A stretch of DNA of 9,055 nt from Clostridia bacterium (GTDB lineage: Bacteria; Bacillota; Clostridia; Oscillospirales; CAG-272), in assembly GCA_017540285.1 (NCBI GenBank), contig JAFYBI010000331.1, forward strand, positions 1 through 9,055, read 5' to 3'. The first letter of the stretch is position 1, and the number at the start of each line of letters is the position of its first letter. Below, piece after piece: positions 5,144 through 9,055 of this stretch. The notes below the pieces were generated by a model. The model saw only the letters and a program-made list of their open reading frames with translations. It was not told where the DNA came from and ran no database searches. A program made the translations under genes and the position numbers.

Positions 5144-6535
5144 ATGAACGATTTCTCCAAAACCATCGCCGCGATCTCGACGCCGCGCGGAAAAGGCGGG
5201 ATCGCCGTCATCCGCCTCTCCGGACCGGACGCCATCGCCGCCGCCGGACGCATGTTCCGCCCGAAAAACGGCAAGCCGCTTGCGGACTGCGCGCCGCGGA
5301 CCGCGGTGTTCGGCACGATCTGCGACGCCGACGATGAGCCCTGCGACGAGGGGATCGTCACCGTCTTCCGCGGACCGCATTCCTTCACCGGCGAGGACGT
5401 CGCGGAGATCGCGTGTCACGGAGGCCCCGCCGTCACCGAAGCCGTGTGCCTGTCCGCGATCGCGCACGGAGCCGTCGCCGCAGGTCCCGGGGAATTCACG
5501 CGCCGCGCCTTCGTGAACGGGCGTCTGTCCCTGACCGAAGCCGAGGCCGTCGGCCGCCTCATCGACGCGGACACCGCCGAGCGGCTGGCCCTGTCCTCCG
5601 GCGCGCTCCGAGGAAACGTGAGCCGTGAGATCGCGCGGATCTCGGACGGCCTGCTTGCGACGATGACCGCGCTCTACGCCGCGATCGACTACCCGGAGGA
5701 GGACGTCGGGGACGAGGGAGAGCGCGAGATCGGGGGGGCTTTGACGCGCGCGCAGGCGGACGTGGAACGCCTTCTCGCGACGTACAGGACCGGACGCGCG
5801 GTCGCCGACGGCGTGCGGACTGCCCTCTGCGGACGGCCGAACGTCGGGAAGAGCTCGGTGTTCAACCTCATGACGGGCGAGGAGAGCGCGATCGTGACGG
5901 AGATCGCCGGGACGACCCGGGACGTTCTGCGCGAGACGGTGTCCTTCGGCGGCGTGACGCTGCGGCTTTCGGATACGGCGGGCGTGCGCGAGGCGGCCGA
6001 CACCGTGGAAAAGATCGGCGTGGACCGCGCGGAGCGGGAGATCGCTTCGGCTGAGCTGATCCTCGCAGTCTTTGACGGGAGCGAACCTCTCGCGGACGAG
6101 GACCGACGGCTGCTCGCGCTGCTGACGCCGCTGGACGGGGCGAAAATCGCCGTCATCAACAAAGAGGACGCGGGGCTCCGGCTCACGGACGAAGAGCTTG
6201 CCGCCATCGACGCGGCGTGCGGGCACCGGGTGAGCTTATCGGCGAGATCCGGCGACGGACACGCGCTTGCCGCCGCGATCGCCGATCTCTACGGCAGCGG
6301 GACGCTCGATCTGCGCGCGGACGCGGTGATCTGGGACGTGCGGCAGCGGCAGGCGCTCGAACACGCGAAAGCCGCCCTCACCGGCGCGTGCGAAGCCATC
6401 CGGCGCGGCGACCCGATCGACTGCGTGTGCACGCTCGCGGAGGAGGCCATGGCCGCCTTGAACGAAACGGACGGCCGCGGCGTCGACGAAGCCATCGTCG
6501 GGGAGATCTTCAGGCGGTTCTGTGTGGGGAAATGA
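5144..6535 (+). CDS. mnmE: tRNA modification GTPase MnmE (TrmE)
   Basis: MnmE works with MnmG to add the (carboxymethyl)aminomethyl group to uridine 34 of certain tRNAs, using methylene-THF and GTP hydrolysis. The 463-residue product has the usual family length. The N-terminal folate-binding and dimerisation domain contains ISTPRGKGGIAVIRLSG, SFTGEDVAEIACHGG and GEFTRRAFVNGRLSLTEAEAV. The G domain shows G1 GRPNVGKSS (230-238), G2 TTRD (257-260), G3 DTAG (277-280) and G4 NKED (339-342). The C-terminus is the catalytic C460-V-G-K motif. The ATG at 5144 is chosen because AAGGAG at 5131-5136 is 7 nt away and the family N-terminus starts here; an upstream in-frame GTG at 5099 adds nothing conserved. 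The helical stretch LNETDGRGVDEAI departs from the common LGEITG form. It has its own promoter. Its usual partner mnmG is not adjacent. Confidence 0.97.
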   Translation: MNDFSKTIAAISTPRGKGGIAVIRLSGPDAIAAAGRMFRPKNGKPLADCAPRTAVFGTICDADDEPCDEGIVTVFRGPHSFTGEDVAEIACHGGPAVTEAVCLSAIAHGAVAAGPGEFTRRAFVNGRLSLTEAEAVGRLIDADTAERLALSSGALRGNVSREIARISDGLLATMTALYAAIDYPEEDVGDEGEREIGGALTRAQADVERLLATYRTGRAVADGVRTALCGRPNVGKSSVFNLMTGEESAIVTEIAGTTRDVLRETVSFGGVTLRLSDTAGVREAADTVEKIGVDRAEREIASAELILAVFDGSEPLADEDRRLLALLTPLDGAKIAVINKEDAGLRLTDEELAAIDAACGHRVSLSARSGDGHALAAAIADLYGSGTLDLRADAVIWDVRQRQALEHAKAALTGACEAIRRGDPIDCVCTLAEEAMAALNETDGRGVDEAIVGEIFRRFCVGK

Positions 6536-6565
6536 AATTTCCGGGGAACTTGTCACCGGTCAGCG

Positions 6566-6613
6566 AAAAACGGCCGTGAAGCTGTCCGTCATGAACAGCC
6601 GCACGACCGTTTT
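6566..6613. terminator. Bidirectional terminator between mnmE and the MORN gene
   Basis: AAAACGG (6567-6573) pairs with CCGTTTT (6607-6613). The stem continues inward through CGTG/CACG and GCTGT/ACAGC, broken by one single and one two-base mismatch, to a 9-nt loop (6586-6594). Read forward, the stem ends in TTTTGTT. Read in reverse, it ends in TTTTT. It sits between convergent genes and can therefore serve both. Confidence 0.85.
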
Positions 6614-6621
6614 GTTCTGCA

Positions 6622-6637
6622 ATCCCCCGCGGGGGAT
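6622..6637. repeat. 16-bp perfect palindrome
   Basis: ATCCCCCGCGGGGGAT is perfectly self-complementary. It lies between the bidirectional terminator and the end of the MORN gene. It could be a second hairpin in the 3' region or a protein-binding dyad. No T run follows closely on either strand. Confidence 0.5.
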
Positions 6638-6678
6638 CGCTTCCTGTTTTCTGCCGTATCGCCGACAGCCCGGGGATC

Positions 6679-7503
6679 TTATTTTCCCCCGGTCTCCGCC
6701 CGCACGAACACCCCGTTCTCGAAGTATCCGGTGTAGGTGCGGCCGCTCGGCCAGGTGTACGTCCCGAAGCCGGAGGGAAGGTTGTTCTGGAAATCCCCTT
6801 CGTACCGCTCGCCGTTCGCCCAGGTATAGACGCCCTTGCCGACCCGGACGTCGTTCACGAAATCGCCCTCGTACATGTCGCCGTTCGCCCAGGTGTAGAT
6901 CCCGGAGCCGTGCTTCACGCCGTTCTGATACGATCCGATGTACGAGTCCCCGGACGCGTAGCGGTATTCGCCCTCGCCGTCCTTCAGGTTGTTCGTGAAG
7001 AAGCCCGCGTAGACCGAGCCGTCGCCGAACGTGTACACGCCGTACCCTTCCTTCAGGCCCTCGCGGAACGAGCCTTCGTAGACCTCGCCGCCGACGTAGG
7101 TGTAGGTCCCTTCGCCGGTCATCATGTCGCCCTGGAAGTCGCCTTCGTAGACGTCCCCGTTCGCAAAGCGCATGACGCCGCGGCCCTCCTTCAGAAGGTT
7201 ATCGAGCGGACCGGAATAGATGTCCCCGTTCGAGTAGGAGATCTCCTCCCGGTCGAGGTTCACGTCCGCGGAAATGCCGTTCGAATAGATCAGCCGGCCG
7301 CGGTAGGGCTCCCCGCTCTCGTCGACCTTGCCGAGGAATTTCACGTACAGATCGGGCGAGACGCGCACCTTGACATACCGGTACCCGGACCGGTAGAGCG
7401 CGAAGATCGCGGCTCCCACGATGAGGAGGGCGATGAGCAGGATGATCAGAATGGCGACGACGGGATTGGTCTTCCGCCGGGATCGTTTGGCGTTTCGGTT
7501 CAT
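6679..7503 (-). CDS. Membrane-anchored MORN-repeat protein
   Basis: The 274-residue product has a basic N-terminus (MNRNAKRSRRK), one hydrophobic anchor at about 14-38, a linker (39-95) and then an unusually regular MORN array. Repeats begin at Y96, Y119, Y142, Y165, Y188, Y211, Y234 and Y257, every one exactly 23 residues apart. The pattern is YxGxFxxxxxxGxGxYxxxxG, and the eighth repeat is partial. The positive-inside rule puts the repeats outside the cytoplasm. MORN repeats form a long beta sheet and often act as protein or lipid-contacting scaffolds; the role here is unknown. The ATG at 7503 is chosen because AGGAG (7512-7516) lies 8 nt upstream; the in-frame GTG at 7512 overlaps that site. 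It is 30 bp downstream of the two-TM gene, probably in one operon, and ends before a bidirectional terminator. Confidence 0.92.
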   Translation of the reverse strand: MNRNAKRSRRKTNPVVAILIILLIALLIVGAAIFALYRSGYRYVKVRVSPDLYVKFLGKVDESGEPYRGRLIYSNGISADVNLDREEISYSNGDIYSGPLDNLLKEGRGVMRFANGDVYEGDFQGDMMTGEGTYTYVGGEVYEGSFREGLKEGYGVYTFGDGSVYAGFFTNNLKDGEGEYRYASGDSYIGSYQNGVKHGSGIYTWANGDMYEGDFVNDVRVGKGVYTWANGERYEGDFQNNLPSGFGTYTWPSGRTYTGYFENGVFVRAETGGK

Positions 7504-7511
7504 GGAAATCA

Positions 7512-7516
7512 CTCCT
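7512..7516 (-). promoter_or_regulatory. Ribosome binding site that fixes the MORN gene start
   Basis: On the reverse strand AGGAG is followed by eight bases and the ATG at 7503. The longer reading from the GTG at 7512 would have its start codon inside this site, so the shorter protein is preferred. Confidence 0.8.
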
Positions 7517-7533
7517 GATGCGGTTGTCCGGAA

Positions 7534-8124
7534 TCAATAGAATCGTCTCGTCATCGGCTTGACTTGCGTGACGAAGTTGTCGAACATGACGAGCAGCTCC
7601 GGCAGGACGAGGACGGCGAAGTACGCGACGGCGCAGATGCCCAGCGCGGCGAGGAGGAAGTTGCGCACCGGATGCGCCTCGGCCGGGAAGCGAAGCTCCG
7701 CCGTGATCCGCTTTTCCTCGGGGAGGTAGAAGCGGGCGACGGAAAAATCGGTCTTCGGCGGCAGGGGATCGCGGCGCAGGAATTTGTAGTGCCAGAAGTC
7801 CCCGAGCTTGGAGAGCTTGCGCGGCGGGAACTCGTCTTCGTTCGCGCAGGCCACGATCGAGGTCATCGATCCGTTTTCCCCGAGCATGCGGCGGATGACG
7901 CGGTTTTTCGCGAGCCCGAGGCCGTCAAGGGTCAGGGCGTGCTCGCGGTCGAGGGCTTCGTGTTCGGCGAGCGCGGTGACCAGCTTGTGCGCGTGGACGC
8001 GGTAGATGAGGGAGAGGAGGACGCCGAGCAGGATCCCGGCGCAGATCCCCCAGACGATGAATAAAAAGGACGAACCGTTGATGTCGAGATCGAGATTTTC
8101 AAAGACATACAGTTTTCTCTGCAT
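7534..8124 (-). CDS. Two-TM protein of unknown function
   Basis: I do not recognise this 196-residue protein. It has a short N-terminal segment (MQRKLYVFENLDLDINGSS), a first TM at about 19-41, a loop of some 110 residues (42-154) and a second TM at about 155-181, followed by a basic tail ending MTRRFY. The loop is rich in charged residues, with helical-looking stretches (HEALDREHALTLDGLGLAKNRVIRRML) and an aromatic, basic part (FWHYKFLRRDPLPP). Both ends are probably on the same side of the membrane. No catalytic motif is evident. The ATG at 8124 is supported by AAGGAG (8131-8136) 6 nt upstream. An in-frame start at 8313 would only add translated intergenic repeat. The MORN gene follows after 30 bp, so the two products may act together at the membrane. 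Confidence 0.85.
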   Translation of the reverse strand: MQRKLYVFENLDLDINGSSFLFIVWGICAGILLGVLLSLIYRVHAHKLVTALAEHEALDREHALTLDGLGLAKNRVIRRMLGENGSMTSIVACANEDEFPPRKLSKLGDFWHYKFLRRDPLPPKTDFSVARFYLPEEKRITAELRFPAEAHPVRNFLLAALGICAVAYFAVLVLPELLVMFDNFVTQVKPMTRRFY

Positions 8125-8314
8125 CGTGAACTCCTTTTTTGCGTTGAAAATTCCGGTTTTCCGTGATGGATACAAGGGGAACGGATGGCCGCGCCGCAGG
8201 TCTCGGGACCTGCTTTCCGCAATGACGCTCCGTGATATGGTGCGTACCCGATCGATGCCGTGTTCCCGTCTGCACGCGTGCGGTATCGCTTCCGATCCCG
8301 TCCTGCCATGCATC

Positions 8315-8348
8315 AGACGGTGTCCTTGCGAAGGCGAGGCCGTCTTTT
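8315..8348 (+). other. Nested hairpin with a forward-strand T tail
   Basis: AGACGG (8315-8320) pairs with CCGTCT (8340-8345), enclosing CCTT-GCG-AAGG (8324-8334) and followed by TTTT. The shape is terminator-like on the forward strand, yet no forward gene ends here. It overlaps the dispersed repeat, so it is better read as part of that element. Confidence 0.45.
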
Positions 8349-8368
8349 GTCCCCGGGCACTGTCCGGC
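8325..8368 (+). repeat. Dispersed repeat, copy 2
   Basis: This segment matches 176-218 with one small indel and mostly transitions. It ends two bases before the parB stop codon. The CCGGGC (8353-8358) / GTCCGG (8362-8367) stem keeps its pairing through one G-T pair. Confidence 0.6.
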
Positions 8369-8369
8369 T

Positions 8370-9055
8370 TCAGAATTCATCGAAGAAATCCGCGCCTGCG
8401 AGGAGGCGGCAGAGATCCTCGAGGTCTGCGTCGTCGCGGAATTCGAGGGTGATGGTCTTCTGTTTCGCCGTGCTGCGGATCGCACAGCGGCGGCCGGTAC
8501 GCCCGGTGAAGCGGTCTTCGATCGCGCGGAGATAGTCGACCTTCGGGGGGACGGCTCCTGCCGCGGGTTCTTTCTTCTGGCGGTTGAGGGTCTTCACCAT
8601 CGCCTCGACCTCGCGCACGGAGAGACCGCCCTCGACCGCCTTTTTCGCCGCGGGGACGATCTTCGCGGGATCCTTCAGACCGAGCAGGGCGCGCGCGTGA
8701 CCTGCCGAGAGGGAGCCGTCCGCCAAAAGGGAAGCGGCTTCCGCGGGCAGCTCGAGCAGGCGGAGGGCGTTGGCGACCGCGCTGCGGGATTTCCCGACCT
8801 CCGCGGCGACGGCTTCCTGCGTGAGGCCCCAGCGGTCCATGAGACTGCGGTACGCCGACGCCTCTTCGAGCGGGGAGAGATCCTCGCGCTGGAGGTTTTC
8901 GATCAGGGCGACCTTCGCGGCGGCCCGGTCGTCCGCTTCGATGACGGTGACGGGCAGCGCGTCGAGGCGAGCGAGCTTGGCGGCGCGGAACCGACGTTCC
9001 CCGGCGACGATCTCATACCGTCCGACGGCGGTGCGGCGCACGACGATGGGCTGCA
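8370..9055 (-). CDS. parB: Chromosome partitioning protein ParB/Spo0J (5' end missing)
   Basis: ParB binds parS sites near the origin, slides along DNA as a CTP-dependent clamp and works with ParA in chromosome segregation. About 228 C-terminal residues are present; the N-terminus lies beyond the window. The visible part begins QPIVVRRT and continues with YEIVAGERRFRAAKLA (the GERRxRA nucleotide-binding motif) and ENLQREDLSPLEEA. It then has the helix-turn-helix LTQEAVAAEVGKSRSAVANALRLLELP, the SAGHARALL segment, a linker, and the C-terminal dimerisation part ITLEFRDDADLEDLCRLL, ending FFDEF. All core motifs look intact. GERRxRA plus the LSPLEEA segment favours chromosomal ParB over more distant paralogues such as Noc. 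The gene runs toward mnmE, opposite to the usual Bacillota order, and is followed by 245 bp of repeats before the two-TM gene. Confidence 0.95.
   Translation of the reverse strand, partial: QPIVVRRTAVGRYEIVAGERRFRAAKLARLDALPVTVIEADDRAAAKVALIENLQREDLSPLEEASAYRSLMDRWGLTQEAVAAEVGKSRSAVANALRLLELPAEAASLLADGSLSAGHARALLGLKDPAKIVPAAKKAVEGGLSVREVEAMVKTLNRQKKEPAAGAVPPKVDYLRAIEDRFTGRTGRRCAIRSTAKQKTITLEFRDDADLEDLCRLLAGADFFDEF

Larger units (their letters stand above)
8125..8369. other. Gene-free gap with palindromic repeats
   Basis: No gene is supported here. It holds a perfect hairpin GCAGGTC (8196-8202) / GACCTGC (8207-8213), a 10-bp palindrome GCACGCGTGC (8272-8281), a branched structure at 8315-8348 and the second copy of a dispersed repeat at 8325-8368. 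I could not find a convincing promoter for the two-TM gene on the reverse strand, nor a reverse-strand intrinsic terminator for parB. Confidence 0.6.

Noticed and set aside
2675..6226. Reverse-strand open frame of 1183 codons across jag and mnmE
   Set aside because: It is antisense to two clear genes and crosses a promoter and terminator. It has a leucine/arginine-rich composition that simply mirrors the Q/N/K codons of jag. Long stop-free antisense frames are common in GC-rich genes.
6910..7518. Forward open frame of 202 codons over the MORN gene
   Set aside because: It is a mirror of the MORN repeats on the opposite strand; the reverse-strand frame has the exact 23-residue pattern and a good ribosome binding site.
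8125..8175. Reverse-strand promoter for the two-TM gene with TTGTAT as -35
   Set aside because: The matching -10 at 17-bp spacing would be AATTTT, too far from TATAAT to support a call.
8125..8313. Longer N-terminus for the two-TM protein
   Set aside because: The extra 63 residues translate palindromic intergenic DNA and lack a ribosome binding site; AAGGAG at 8131-8136 clearly marks the ATG at 8124.
8125..8369. parS site next to parB
   Set aside because: No sequence resembling TGTTTCACGTGAAACA was seen here or elsewhere in the window; GCACGCGTGC is only a simple palindrome.

Overview
The window looks like the chromosome of a GC-rich, uncultured-type member of Bacillota (Clostridia, perhaps close to Oscillospirales). 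The evidence is the gene order rpmH-rnpA-yidD-yidC-jag-mnmE, strong AAGGAGG ribosome binding sites, sigma-A-type promoters, and a YidC with the KQQKNQIKQ / RKKYAGR segments that I associate with that group. The lineage is an inference from gene order and protein style, since no search was possible.

Layout: positions 1-417 hold no gene. They contain a string of related hairpin-forming repeats and then a perfect-consensus promoter (315-343) for rpmH. The forward block then runs rpmH (418-552), rnpA (615-1064), yidD (1061-1519), yidC (1520-2632) and an exceptionally long jag/khpB (2660-4909). rnpA/yidD overlap by ATGA and the yidD stop abuts the yidC start, so these three are probably translationally coupled. 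Two hairpins follow jag, the second a good intrinsic terminator. mnmE (5144-6535) then has its own extended -10 promoter. A long hairpin at 6566-6613 can terminate from both sides and separates mnmE from three reverse-strand genes: a membrane-anchored MORN-repeat protein (6679-7503), a two-TM protein of unknown function (7534-8124) and the 3' part of parB (8370 to the window end).

How the genes fit together: the forward block is the usual ori-proximal set for ribosome protein L34, RNase P protein, membrane protein insertion (YidD, YidC), an RNA-binding protein (Jag/KhpB) and tRNA wobble-uridine modification (MnmE). In many Bacillota mnmG, rsmG, parA and parB would follow mnmE on the same strand. 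Here mnmG and rsmG are not next to mnmE, and parB faces it, so this flank appears rearranged. No DnaA box or parS site was seen.

Most worth a second look: the 749-residue Jag with long Q/N/P/K and RG-rich disordered tracts; the intergenic repeat family with stem-preserving base changes; an operator-like dyad filling the spacer of the rpmH promoter; a charge-reversed groove residue in YidC; and the MORN/two-TM gene pair beside parB. I did not find a clearly new defence or mobile system.
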